Below, one piece after another: positions 12,004 to 24,769 of a stretch of DNA of 64,000 nucleotides. Source of the DNA: Rhinopomastus cyanomelas (Eukaryota; Chordata; Aves; Bucerotiformes; Rhinopomastidae); NCBI GenBank assembly GCA_013400115.1, contig VXBP01005597.1:124001-188000 (forward strand), written 5' to 3'. A program made the translations under genes and the position numbers. The notes under the pieces were generated by a model, which made no database searches, was not told the DNA's origin, and worked only from the letters and a program-made list of their open reading frames with translations. How positions within the stretch are numbered: the stretch's first letter is position 1; each line of letters begins with the position of its first letter.

Positions 12004-15000
12004 TTCCTCCTCATCCCTCTCACAGTGGCTGGTGATTTCCTTACTCACAGTACTAGCCGTAGGCACGCTCAGACCACTGAGCCAAGTCTTGTCTGTTTAA
12101 CCCCTTGCAGAACACACAGGTTAGGTGGGTGGCCACAGTGTCACTGAGGCTTGAAGTGGGCTATTGGCTCATCCATCCAACTTTCAATGGGATTTTTGTG
12201 TTTCTGAGTAGAGTCCGGTTCCCAGGCATGCAGTGAAATGTCATCGACTTGCGATGCTGATTCAGTGTTGGGCTTCTCTGGAGACTTTCTGTCTGGCCAC
12301 GTGCTTGAGTGCAGTGCTGGTTTTGCAGCCCTGAGTACTGTGGTGTTTAGTTCCCTGCCCTGGCACTAAGTGCTGTTCAACACAGTGGAACTCTGTCTGG
12401 CATCCTGCTCTCCGTGGGCTCTGCAGCTTGATCTCCTGCCGCCGGGAGTGGACTCCTGTAAACAGGCTTAACCCCCAGTTCTGAGGATGGTGCCTAGGTG
12501 GCTCTTGCCGTGTGCCAGCACGCAGCGGCTTGGGCCATCGGCTGGATCAGTTTCATCGTTGCCCCTCACTGCGTCTGTTCCAGTTTCCCCTGAATTTCAT
12601 TCCCACTTTAGTTCTCTCGCATTGTGTAGGATATGAAAGGAGCTACTTTGCTGAGGTTTATGTTGTGGCGCAGTGAGCAGCTGAGCAACAGAGACACTCC
12701 ATGATTATCCTCTGGCTTCCCTGCCTCCCCTCGCAGCAGGCCCGTTCGCACAGGCTCCTCTCTCCTGCTTCTCATTGTTTTGTATTTCTCCTGGATCTCA
12801 TGCAGCAGAGTTGTCTGTTCAGGAAGAACTGCAGGGTTGGTTTTCCTGCCTGTGCCGTGGGTCTCTTTTTCACTTGGCCGTGCTGTTGTAGCCACGGGAG
12901 CCTGTCCACGTGTGCCTGCCTCCCAGCAAACGAAATCGATGAGTCTGGCTTGGGCCCTTGGAACCTTCTTTGCTCTCCTGTGTTTTTTCTGAGCAGATGA
13001 TGGCCAGAGGTCTCTTCCAGCTCAGGTTGTTCTAGAACAGCATTTTCTGTACGCTACACGAGAGGCAGGTCAGTGCGCACTGTGCTGATCCTGCACTGCC
13101 CACAGAGGTTACTGGCTGGCACTGGGCTGAGTACCAGTTATTACTGGGACTGCTTTTATCTGCTTTGTCATCACTTTGTGCCAGTTCTGTGGAGCAAGTG
13201 GGAAAACGTGAGCACTAGTGGAACAGAAACACGATTTGTGGGGGCTGTGGGCCGGTGCTGCTGCGCACTCTTGCAGGGTCAGGCTCGTCTGCGTACAGGG
13301 GGCTGCCCATCGTCGCACAGGATGTGCGCGTCGTCTCCCTCTTCACATGTCTTAAACATTGACCTTCTCTCTGGATGCTGAAACGGGGGGTAAAACAAAC
13401 AGGAGCTCCTCCTGAAACCCCAGCCAGCTGGGGAGTTTGTTCACACGTTTGTTCATACGTGCTCATGGTAGTGTGAACGCTCCTCTGTACCTAGGGCGGG
13501 TCAACCGGGAACCTCTGGCCACCTCAGATTTCCTGACCTACTTGTGCAATCTGTACTGGAAGGCATTTAACCCTTTTCCCTTTTTCTCCTCTTTTCAGCT
13601 CAGAGACACTAGTCAGCTGCTGTTTTTATGGAACCTCACTACGCTGCCACGAAGAGCACCCGCTCATCAGGACTGAAAGAAATCTGAGACTGACTTGTCC
13701 TATTTTTCCTCTGAAATCTTCACTTAGTAGTAAATGTTTTCTGTCGGGGAAGGGGGATGACTCTGTGAAACATGTCCTCTTGCCCCTCGCTAGGGCACCT
13801 GTACCTAATGTACATTTTCTTTAAAATTTAAAAAGATGTTAGAAAATATTTTATAAAAGTTTTTTGCAATAAATGACGCATGAAATGATGACAAGACTGC
13901 GACACTTCCATGCGAGGAACCACTTGAATTATTCGTATGAAGAATCACTGCAAATAACTGGGGCTTTTTGTCAAGTGACAGTCACGTTTCTATGTTTTGC
14001 TGGGTGCCCGTCACGGAGCCGACTGCCCGGGAGTTCGACTGTGACTTTGGCGCTTTCATTCGACCTTTAGCATTGCACTCTTCTGTTCTGTGGGGCTTAG
14101 GTAGTGTTTAGTGCAGGTGTTAGCAGAGCTGTGACCTGTGATCAACGCATGGCCAAACCCACTTGTCTTGTAAAATGTGAACAGTCCTGCTATATGAGAC
14201 CAATGTTTCGCATAGAGGTGGTGGAGAGGACAGTGACCACAAACTCCCCGTGTCTCTGTGTTACGGGAAGGCTCTTTCTGTGTGAGTATGGGCGCATTTT
14301 ACTTACATTCTTGTAACCCCTGGGGAATTGAGGGCTGGGGAGGAGCACTGCCAGGGGCTGCGAGGCAGGGAGCAGTGTGTTTTTCACAGAGCTGGCCACA
14401 AGCTGGGACTCGCGACTGGAGAGCCACCCGATGGAGCGGCATTTCGCTTTAGCATCAGTTAGCATCATTCTTTCCTTTTGACATCCGTGTCTGCCAGCTG
14501 GGCAACGAGTAGAGCAAAGCTGTTAGTAGTGTTTCCAGTGGCTGTTGATCTGAGTCGCACTGACCTCTTTGAATAGTTGTTAATCAAAAAAAGAAACCCG
14601 GGGGTTTTACCCATTTTATTCCCCCCAAGGGTGTTTGGCTTCTTTCAGTGGAGCTTGTGAATGCTGGACACACTGCTGGAAGCTTGAGTTATTTAGTAGT
14701 AATGTATTTGCCACTGTGCACACTTTCTTAGCAGAGTCACTTCTTCCCAAGTTCTTAGCAGGGGATTTCTGGTACAACCTGGGAGAATAAAGACTCGTTC
14801 TGAAGAAATGAAGATGTGCACATGTCTGCTGAGAGTCAGATCTTTGTTGCTGTGGAGCTGAAAAAGCTCGCAGTAAGCTCTTCTCCACCTTACTAACAGC
14901 CTGATTCAGCTGGGGAAAACAGTGTCGCTGGAGCACTGGAAACCAGAGCCCCCTCTCTGAGAGGCATCTGCACGGCACAAAGGCGGTGTCACAGCCTAGT

Positions 15001-15724
15001 GAATGGAGATCTCAGAGGGTTTGAAGTTAGAACGACTCTGTCGTTTGGCTTTGATGTTGGCGACAGGTCTGTTTGGTTAAACAATCAGAGAGTAGGGAAG
15101 TGAGAGGCTGGAACAGGCCTCCAGCACCAGGAGAGCTGTGTGGGTGAGACCCACGCGTGCTGAGGCAGCTTGCACGTCGCACTGCTTCAACTCCTGGTTT
15201 TCAGAGGTCAGTTCTTTACTTCTGAGAGCAGACCTGGACTGCGTGCTGCCCGCTGGCTCTTCGACGGTGCACGGTGGGTGCACACCGCACTGGTGTTCAC
15301 GGTAAAACACCGGGATTTCTGTTCATTTGGGATTACTCGTCCTTCTGCAGGGCTTTTCCTTTTCACTGGGCGAGGAGGATCAGCAGTCTGATCCTGTTTG
15401 TGGCCTGAAGTTTGACCACGACTGTGGAAATTGAAGACCCTCGACCGAGGAGCGGGGAGGCGCCTTGCTGCTGCGTACGCGCTGTAGCCTTTCACCTCTG
15501 CACGCTGCCCCCCGATTGTGTTAACAGTGTGTGAGGCCTCAGCCTAATAAATCACCAGTTTCCTCACACACAGAGGGGAAAGACCAAACCCAACCCAAAC
15601 AAACCAGAAGCCACCACACACCAGGGCACAGAACAGGTTCTGCTCAGGAAAAAGGCCCAGGTCTGTAATAGCAGGGTTGTTGCACATGGTGGGATTGAAA
15701 ACTGATTGCTGTTGTACGTAGGAG
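12004..15724. other. Noncoding stretch with moderate GC
   Basis: No gene was recognised. Two AATAAA hexamers on the + strand (13868 and 15546) have no coding exon attached. CpG density rises near 14.0 kb and from about 15.2 kb toward the island at 15.73 kb. Confidence 0.55.
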
Positions 15725-15955
15725 CCGGTAGTGCCTGCCTTTGTGACACCTGAGCTGCAGCCAGGGCGTGGAGCACTGCCGCACGGCCGCGGCAGCACTA
15801 GGGGAACGCGCGGGCGAGGCGCTGGAGAGGAGGGGAGAGCTCCGCGGGGCAGCGCGTGGTGCCTGCGCCGGGTTTCACAGGAAGAACCGCAGCCGTTTTG
15901 CTCGAAACCGGATTTTCATTTGGCAACGAACGCGTCAGGGTTATTCTGATGGTCG
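15725..15955. promoter_or_regulatory. Orphan CpG island
   Basis: I count about 25 CpG dinucleotides in roughly 230 bases, including runs such as AACGCGCGGGCGAGGCGC and TCCGCGGGGCAGCGCG. The surrounding kilobases are CpG-poor. It lies about 120 bases upstream of the candidate alternative PWWP2A exon and far from either known promoter. It could be an alternative or lncRNA promoter or a regulated intragenic island; direction is unknown. Confidence 0.6.
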
Positions 15956-16076
15956 AGACTTACAGCCATGTATTGCTTTTCACTTGTTTGCTTTAGTTGC
16001 TTAATATTTAAGCTTTGCTCCGTGCTACCTTCTTGTCTGTATATTAAATGGTCACTTTGCCTCTTTCATTTTGTAG

Positions 16077-16126
16077 ACTTGAATGAGGAAAATATGATTC
16101 ACCCATTAAGGTTTGCCGAGAAGTAA
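16077..16126 (+). CDS. PWWP2A: Candidate alternative terminal exon of PWWP2A
   Basis: A pyrimidine-rich tract ending in CATTTTGTAG precedes the exon. Joined to the single G left by the donor at 683, the exon reads D-LNEENMIHPLRFAEK and stops at TAA (16124-16126). An AATAAA follows 32 bases later. The resulting protein would keep the basic N-terminal/internal region and lose the serine-rich and PWWP parts. The acceptor, phase match, charged peptide, stop and poly(A) signal all agree, but none is proof. The exon end GAGAA|GTAAGTG also resembles a donor, so it might instead be an internal exon ending at 16122. Human PWWP2A is known to have alternative C-terminal isoforms, but I cannot confirm that this is the same exon. 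Confidence 0.5.
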
Positions 16127-16157
16127 GTGATAAAGAATGTTGTGTGACTTTTATTCA

Positions 16158-16163
16158 AATAAA
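16158..16163 (+). terminator. PWWP2A: Poly(A) signal AATAAA after candidate PWWP2A exon
   Basis: The hexamer sits 32 bases past the TAA of the candidate exon and is followed by a T-rich run (GATTTTTTTCC) and GTGCTCTTTT. The spacing suits a very short 3' UTR. Confidence 0.5.
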
Positions 16164-16179
16164 GCCTTGATTTTTTTCC

Positions 16180-19100
16180 AGTGCTCTTTTAAAGGGAAAT
16201 CATGTTGAGTAATGCTTTGATGTCTGAACTTTCTTGCTGTTAGTTCGTGACCCAAAACCCCCTTGAATTATGTTACTTTTTTTTTTCTGAATTAACTAAA
16301 GATTAAACCGCAGTTACTAGTCCACAGCAGGAAGGCTGTGCTGGGGACTTCTCTGTCCAACCTCACTCCTCAGCACAAGGGCCCAAAGGTACCAAGTCTT
16401 GCTCAGCCAGCCAGGTGCTTCCCACAAAGAGTAGGAAAAAGCCTTTCTTTCCCTTGCTGATGTTCCCACCATAGAGACAGGTCCAGAGATGCCCTGATGG
16501 CTCTGTTCCCTGGCTGTGGCCGGGACACACTAAGCCCCAGCTAAAGCAGGAAGGTGACTGTCATGGGAAGAGGCTGCTGCCCCTTGCAGAAGTGATCCCA
16601 GTGCAGTCGGTGAGTGCCAAGGGAGCTGCAGGGCTGGGGCCAGCACAGGGCTGTCTCCGCTGTGCCCACAGAGCCAACTGTCACCGTGAGCAGATGAAGC
16701 AGCACTGAGCAGCCGAAACGGCAAATGTGCTGGGCCTTGGACTATCTGCCTGCTGAGCCCTCCGGCCTTTGGCTGCAGTAGCAGCAGTTTAAGACAAGCC
16801 TGGCTGTGGCAGGTAAGTGTAGCTGGGTACCTGACCACTCAGGGAAGGAGTGCCTGGCACTGGGTGCTGTTCCCCTACAGGACCCTGTTGAGCTGTGCTG
16901 TAACAGCTAAGGCCAGTACTGGAGCTGGTGGTCAAAGAGGAGCTGTGTTGGCCAACACTGCCTCAGATGTCCAGTTCTCTGGAGCTGTGCTCTCTGTTGA
17001 CTGGAGGGCAGCGTTTGTTGGGATTGATTTCCACGTGCATGGCTGTGGAGAACAGACACCATCATGTTAGCTGAGCTCCTAGATGAAGCTGCCCAGGTAA
17101 CCTTGATTTCCAGGAAGTTCATATTTCAAGGAAGTCTTAATTGCCTTTACGGCACACGGTGTCAGTGTGGTATTTTCTTGCAGAGGCTTCTTGCTGATAG
17201 CCACAAGTGTTTTCTCAGAAGAGAATTAAGTTCTGGAGTGTCTGTGTGTGAACAGTGTCCGCGGTGACTGTTGGTTTGACCCTGGGCCTCTGGTGCTTTT
17301 GAAACCAGTTGCTGCCTCCAGTAACTGTGACCAAACATCCACATCTGTCTGTTGCCCAGAGCAGAGCTCCAGCATCCGTGTTCTGTTCCATCATGGGATT
17401 CTTTCTCTTTCTGTCTGGATTATGGGAACTCCCATCCTGTCTCTCATCATTCATTCACTCCTAGGGCAGTTCCTCCCGCATCGGTTATCCCCCTCGTTAG
17501 GCTGCACCGAGAGGGGAAATCCTGCTGAAATCTGACTTTTCCCATGGGACAGTGTGCCAGTAGCACCTCCTCTCACTCTGGGAGTCTGCTGGGTTTGCTG
17601 TGTGGCAGCGGAGCCCACAGGACAGCTTAGCCAGGCAGACTTCAGAGTTCTGCTCATTAATCTTCACTCCAGTGGTTTGGTGATACAAGTAGGAAAGCGA
17701 CCCAACCTTCAGCGACGAGGCTGGTGATGATGCCCTGCAACATCAAAAGGATGGAGGCAGAATTGCACAGCACAGCTGCTTCTGGTGCAGGAGGAACTGA
17801 GAGCTGCCAGCTAAAGTGCGAGGGATCAGCACCAATAAATGAGAGGTGAGACCAACAGACACATCGCTTAAGGAAATTGGGTAGCGGCAGTGCGTGTGGC
17901 CAGGTCAGGCACCGCCACGCACTCGGGATGTTTAGGTGCTGCGTGGTGAGGAGCGCGGTGTGAGAATACAAGCAGTCAGCAGCCTGACAGAAATGGCATA
18001 AGGGACACTCCCACGTTACTTTCGTGCTCCCTGGGCTCAACCCCCCGACTGCCAGCACCCTCCAGAGCCGCCAAGAGTGTAAGGAGCAGCTGAGATCTGC
18101 GTGGCGAGGTCCTTCTGCTTCTGTACTTTCCAGAAGGGTAGGAATGCAGCAGGCTGGATCCGTTCTCAGACAGAGGTGAGGTTGTGCCTTGTGAGGAGCA
18201 TCTGTAGGGCAGCAGAGAACTCGAGCCCCTTCGAAAAGCAGCTCCTGCTGCTCAGTCAAAGGTAAAAGCCAAACGCAGAGGGTTGCTCGGAGACTGCCAG
18301 TATCAGCAGGCCTCTAGGCAACTGCTGGGGCACGAGCAAGCCATGTGCTTGTGGCCTTGCTATCAACTGCCAGCACTGGCGTTGTTTTTACCCTCTTCCT
18401 CACTCACCCCTGCTCAAACCTTTGCGAGCGGATTTGTCGCTTCCCCTCTTGGTGCAGGGAGGATGAGTGGAGAGGGCAGTACCTGGTGAGCTCCAGCCCG
18501 TGTGGGGTGGCAGCAGGGAAAGGATTGTGGTGTTTGCTGGTTCGTACGGTGCTGGCAGCTGGTTTTATTCACCTCCTCTTGCCTGTTTTTACGATCACGT
18601 TCCTGCTGTTCCCCTGGGTGTTTCTGTGGTCTAACTCCCTTGGGTAAAACACTTGCTGGGTTTGGAGCTCCATGCTGGGCAAGCTGAGCACCCCTGTGGA
18701 TTGTTTGGGGTGTTCCGACTTTGGGGCATGCAAAGCCCAGGACAGCTAGTTTGAATTTTGAAATCCAGACTTTCAGCTGAGAGCTGAGGGACTGGAATGT
18801 CCAAAGTGGTTGTTCTGGATATTACATGTTAAACTAAGGCTGTGCCTGCAGGAGGGCCCCTTCAAGTGTCACTCTGAGCCATCACAGGAAGGGGTTTGGG
18901 GCTCCAGACTGTACAAGGATGAACACTGGACCATGCTACGTGTAAGACCCCAATGCAGCGCAGACAGCTGTGGGTAATCCTCTCCTGATTCTCAGGTCTG
19001 TTTGCCTTACACAAGCCAACACTGCCAATGAGCTGTGAGGGGCTGCAGCAGCTCCACACCCTAAGCCTGCTTGTTAATGCTGCAAAATCATGATAGAAGC

Positions 19101-21778
19101 CATCGGTCACATCTTGGCTTCATCAGCTTGCTACTGGCTGCACGTTCCTTGGCCTCGGCTGCGTCTGGGCTTGGCGCAGGGACACGCAGAAATGTCTGGC
19201 ACAGACAGAACTGTCACTTCAGAGCAGGCCAGGGGCTGTGGCCATAGGCAGCAAATCAGTTGGCTTCCAGCCTCTTCCTTTCCTGAAGCTTCCGAATGCT
19301 GCAGCTGTCTTTCTTCAGGCAGAAAAGTGCCCTGTGACAGAGCACCATGGCCAGGCCAGCTAACGGAAGTCTGTCCGTCCCCACTGCGATGAAGAAGCCC
19401 TTGTGAGAAGCTACGCTCAAACGCAATGAGGCAGCCAGAGCCCACAGCCCTGCTGCCTCTCCAGGGACCCCTCTTCTCACTTGGCACTCACCAGCACCAC
19501 TCCTGCAATACATTCAGGCAGCTTTCCCAGCAGCTGGGCACAAAGCTGCTGCCTGGACCAGGCAGCACCATTTCCCCTGCTCCTCTTGACATCTCAGTGC
19601 CCCAGTTGTGTCAGTCAGCAGGGAGGATGTTGCTCAGGAGCTCTTCCCACACCACTGAGCAGGGCTGGGCTGGGCTGCACATGGCAGAGCTGGAAGTGGG
19701 ACAGCAAGCTAGGTGTTTGTCCCAGGCAAAGGGGCACGACTACCACCTGAGCATGTGAACAGGGGCTGTTTTGGGACCTTGTCCTTGGTTGGCATCCAAG
19801 GGGGACCCACACTTGTGCACACAGAGACCAGTGCCGGGCCAGGCACCGCGGGGAGCGGATGGATGCGGCCCAGGCAGTACTGGAAGCCAGGACCAGAGTG
19901 TCAGCCTCAGCTGGGCAGGACAGGCAAAGCTCCTGCATCCTCTTACCGACCACTGGCTTTGAAAATCACGGCCTCAAGAACGTGCAGATGAGAAACAGGC
20001 AGGGCTGGGAACTCCAGGCTGGACTTGCAGCTACAGAGGGAAGTTTCCAGAGTCGCTGCTGGGGGGGATGTCCACTGCACAGGCACAGCCACAAAAATGT
20101 AGGGAGTAGTTCTCAGTAGGTTTAGGACCTTTAATCTAAACAAGACTTTGCTTTTTCAGGACTGGCTTAATGCCACAGCAGCTGAGGGCCTGAGCAGACA
20201 CAGAGGCTGACCAGAGCCTCTGCTGATCAAAGACACTCCCCAGCAGTTGGAACATGAGGCTGTACAAGTTTTAAAGCTGCTGAACAAGACAACGCTGAGG
20301 TTTTCCCAAACAGGGAGAGCTTGTGAGAAGTGTATTCATGCTGCACACTAACTGTGCCTCTACCTGCTGTTGCAAAGAGGTGGCACTTGTTGATATAATT
20401 GTTTCTTGGCCGCGGCAGTAATCCCCTGGGAATCGCACCGCTAATTAAAGCCAGGGAGCTGGTGACCAGCAGCTTGCCCCTTCTCCCAGGCGCTGTCGGT
20501 GCTAATCAGAGGCAGGGAGGGCTCAGCGAAGTTGTGTTGAAAAGGGCTCATCATGGAAGGAAGGATTTGGCATCAGAGCCTGGTGCTCGGTCAGATCCTA
20601 AGTATCCCAGTGCATTGAGCTGAGAGGGATTTCAGCTCCCCGGCTGACAGCCGGGTGGGAGAGCAGCGGCAGCGCCGTGCTGGTGGTAGAAGACGGGCAC
20701 AGCCCACGCAGTCCCACAGCCTCTGCTCTGAATTGCCTCCTGCCCCCTCAGCCGGGGCGGGTGGTTTGGGAGAAGGACTGTATGATATGGAGAACCTCTG
20801 ATTTCTTCTGAGGGATGCTAGTTCCCCCAGATCTTCGGTAAGCTTGAGGAAACTGCAGGTGCTGTGAAGTCCTTTAGGACTGTGAAGCTATTTCTAAAAC
20901 CTCAGTGGTTCTCCCAGTCCTTTGAATAAACACACTCAGGTGCTGGAAGCGGCTGCGCTCCTCAGCACAGCAGTGGCCTGTGCACGGGGAGCTCTGTTTC
21001 TGTGAGGGGGTCGAGTCCTGTGCACAAGTCCTGCTGGGGCAGCCCCCTTGCTGGGTTTTGTGAGATTTAGGCTTCGTGCCGACCCAAAACCCACTCTGAA
21101 CTGTGTCCAGGTTTGAGCCTGCATGTGGAGCTGGCTTGAGTGTTGGCAGAGAAGTGGAGGTAGAAGATGTCTCTCTCGGGTACCCACTGCCATCACGTGT
21201 GAGGGGCAAGAGGTAACAAGTGGTGCAGTCTGCCACGGAGTGGTGTAAGGATGTCAGAGAGCACACTGCGGCTTCCAGTTCCTCATTCTTACTGCCAGTG
21301 TCCCTGTGCAGCGAGATGGTCGGCACAGTCTCACTAATGAGAAAAACTAATAAGCTTTAGGCTAACGATAATTAGTGGGATGACTGGAATGACTGGACTG
21401 GCACTTACTGGATACTCTAGTCAGGAAGGGAAGGGTGAGCTGAGGAAGAAGCAGCAGCAATTCCCAGTACAGTGAACTAAAACAGCTGCTCAGCACAAAC
21501 TGATGAGAGTGATGCCAAAGCTCAGGAAGTAGCACTAGTGGGCTCCCCAGAAAACAGGTGAGCCCTGGAAATTAGAAGATAAACTGCTGGAGACACTCTG
21601 GGCACGTGGAGATTCCTGAGGTTATTTCTAGGAAAACTTTCTACAATACGAGATCCTGCACAAATTCCTCTGAGCCAGAGTGTAACGTGACAAACGCGGC
21701 CTGGAAAGCAGTGGGTACAGACCACTTGCAGTTCAACACCCAGCTACTGCTCCCCAGTGTGCACACTGTTTGCCATTT
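16180..21778. other. Intergenic stretch between the convergent genes, GC-richer
   Basis: No gene was recognised. Numerous GC-driven ORFs are present, the largest being a 200-codon minus-strand frame at 17657-18259 with no recognisable domain. No repeat family was identified by eye. Confidence 0.55.
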
Positions 21779-22510
21779 CTACCTCTGCCTCAAACAAATT
21801 ACAGCCAGAAGGACAAATCTGGCAAACTTGACTGGGGGTAAGATAAAAGAAACGTGAACTTCTGAGACACTAGACAAAACAAACGTCACCGAGGTGATTG
21901 CTGGCCACGCGTCCCACAGGCTCTGCTGCACTGAGGACCCTGACTGAAAAATACAAACACGGGAAAGACAAAACAGGGGGGTACAGTGTTGATAAGGAAG
22001 GCTTAGAAAAGGCACCACCAACACTGACGAGGATGGTAAAAGAAAAGTCAACCTCTTGGGAACAAAGGCAGGGCTCACAGTGCGGTGGGGGCCTGTGGCC
22101 AGCTCTAAAGCCCTGGCCAGTGGGGTTTGTTTCTCTGGATGAAGCGTTTGCCGTTCTCTTAGCCCCCAACTAAACAGCAAAAAGACTTGATAAGCCCAGA
22201 AATTTCCCTGAGAAGGGACAGCTGGCTCCTCCAGGTTGCCTTGACCATCTGGCAAAGTCTCGGAAGTCTCTGACAAACAGCCCCTGTCGTTCAGCCAGGC
22301 TCCCAAGTCTGCCTGCAGAGCTGCCTTTTGCAGCCCCCTCTCTCCACCATCACGACCTGACGCAGGCGTGGAGCGCGACGGTCTCCCTGACGCGGCTCCT
22401 ACGCTTTGCCACTGCCCTCCAGACGAGGCTGTTGCTGCTGAGATTCTGCTCAAATCGCTGCTGCACCTCCTGCTATCTGACGGATCCATGACTGAGAAGC
22501 AAATACACAC
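21779..22510 (-). other. Unexplained 243-codon open frame
   Basis: This is the longest ORF in the window that belongs to neither gene nor a CR1. The ATG at 22486 follows an acceptor-like TTTGCTTCTCAG and has G at -3 and +4. The segment after it is Ser/Gly/Asp-rich and fairly protein-like (e.g. MDPSDSRRCSSDLSR, GAWLNDRGCLSETSE). The last third is hydrophobic and less convincing. It lies about 3.3 kb downstream of the TTC1 poly(A) site on the same strand. No domain is recognised. It may be chance in GC-rich sequence, a noncoding RNA, or a small lineage-specific gene. Confidence 0.15.
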
Positions 22511-24769
22511 TCCTGAAAATACCAGTGAGCTGCAGCGTGGTGGAGCACGAAGGGGCTGCTTGGCAAGCCAGGCTGCCCAAGCCAGACTAATGGTGCCCTC
22601 AGCTGCAGTAGCACATGGAAGGAGCAGGGCCCACAGCTGCAGGACAGGGGACTCTCTCTCTCAGCTGCCCCAGAATAGGCTGAGGGGAGGTCTGACTTCA
22701 TTCTTCCATTGCCAGAAGCCTTAGGATGGTCTTTGAAGGTTTGAACAAAGAGGGACCTTGGGCATTCAGTCCCGAGCAGGTGGGAGGCAAATCCCAGTGC
22801 CAGTTCTGACAGCCCTTAAATATCAGACAAGGGAAGGTCTGAGGGACAAACGTGAAGGAAATGCTGGAGAAAGCTCTCTGCAGGGAGAGACTCAGAGCAG
22901 CCCTGCCTCCACCAGACCCCTTCACTGCTATTGAAACACGTTTGGGCAGAAGAGGCCACGTACTGAAGGGGGTCTTATTTTGCCGGCAAAGAAGGAACAG
23001 AGGCTGGGAGCCAAGGACAGACAACTCCAAGTGGAAGAAGGGCACGGGCTTGTTACAGGACGAGTAACTTGGAACAACTTAGCAAGGAGCTCCCTGGTGT
23101 AAGAGCACTTAGACTGAAGTTTTGGTTAGAGGTTGTAGCCCAGCACATGGGACTCACCAGGCACCATGTGGAGGGAACCACTACCTCTCTGGTGGCAGCT
23201 GTGCTGACCAGCTCAGAGTAGAAAGAAAACAACCCTTAAAAAAAAACCAAACAAAATAAATGCAGTTGGTCAGGTTTGGGACAGTAGAAAATGGCTCCTT
23301 TCAGGCAACGAAATGGAATTTTACCTAGAGGGGAACTTGCTGTAGTAGCAGGTAACACCTGGCAGAGGTTTCTGGTTTGGCTGCACAGCCCACATCTGCT
23401 GTGCCTCAGCTCAGACAGTTTTTGTTGGGCTTCTATTTCCCAGACCAAGTCAAACAGCAGCCCCCAGGAAGGAGCATTTGCAGCCCTGCAGCGCTTCCAG
23501 GACATGAAGCAGGAACAGAATGGAAGGGAGAAAATCTGTCACTAAACTGGTTTGTAAGACAAGCAGCAGGTTGCTGAAAGCCACCCCTTGTGACCCACCT
23601 GGTCACACACGGGGACGTGTGTGCCTGCAAAGGTAGTGATCTACTGAGCACGCAGGAAGTGCTCACAGCAGCTCCTGAGCAGCTCGATGTCTGCATGTCC
23701 TCGGGGTGGGGATATCTGCTGCGCTGGCGGCCCACAGCTGAGCAGCCTCACATTCAGTGCCACAGGACCAGTGCTCAGGCTGGTGAATGAGACGAAGGAA
23801 CTCCTCTCCAGCCTCTGTAATGTGAGTGTCAAGGACTGCCCAGCTCCAGACACAGACACTGTGCTGTGGCCAGTTCCACTCAATCGAGCAAGAACCAACA
23901 GCTCGCTGTACCTGGGTGCCTCAGTTTGCTATTAGCCCATTTGAAGAGCTTCCACCTAGCACTGCCCCAGCCCAGGGCCACTCTGAGGCAGCCTGGACAC
24001 CCCTGTTCTGTAGTGTCCCAAGTTTCAGGACAGATTCCGAACATTTATGCCAGTCCCAACATTCTGCCCTACCCAGCCCTTCCTGAATGTGAAGAGCTCA
24101 GGGGTGGCTTTGCGGCTAACAAGCCTATCCGGAGTCACACAGCCTCTTGGCTGTGCGCAGGGCCAGGGCAAGCTCAGCCCTCTGGCTGGGTACCAGAGTC
24201 CAACAGACCCAGCCTCTGCTGGCAAGCTCCAGTTTCAAGGGACAAAACTTCTAAAACCTCCCATCCCCACAACCCAACCCATCTGCCCAGCCTTCATGGG
24301 TGAAGGAAATTCAGCCTTGCACATTAGAAACTGTACTCAAGCGAAGCAGAGCAGCCACAGCTCGCGGGAATCCTCGAGGCTGTCCTGCTGTCATGTACTT
24401 AACTGATGTCTTAATTCTGCAGATGCCAAAGGCTGCACAGGCCTCGCTGTGAATTAGGGCTTCTCTCTTCCTCTGACCACAGCATCCGAATTCGCCCAGC
24501 CCTAACACGCACGGCAGGCTTGGGACGGTTTCTGTGAACAGGCGACCGCAACGTCAACACTGGAACTGCAGCAGTTCAGGGTTAAACCCCTCCACAGCTG
24601 CAGAGACCAGAATGAACACAAAGCAAGACAACCCCAGCGCCAGACAACTCCTGTGAGGGGCCACAGCAGCGTGAAGGCTGGAGCGCTGTCATTTCGGTCC
24701 AGTCAGTAGAGAGAGTCTTCCTGAAACACCTCCAGGATGACACCCAACCGCCAACCCCCGCTGAGTATC
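22511..24769. other. Intergenic, nothing recognised
   Basis: Short ORFs only, with no domain. One + strand A-rich run with AATAAA near 23.24-23.26 kb has no attached exon. Confidence 0.55.

Noticed and set aside
13868..15551. AATAAA at 13868 and 15546 as PWWP2A ends
   Set aside because: No exon or GT-rich downstream element ties them to the gene. AT-rich noncoding DNA yields such hexamers often.
17657..18259. 200-codon minus-strand frame
   Set aside because: Its length is near what GC-rich noncoding DNA gives by chance in 64 kb. Composition is Cys/Trp/His-rich and irregular, with no domain.
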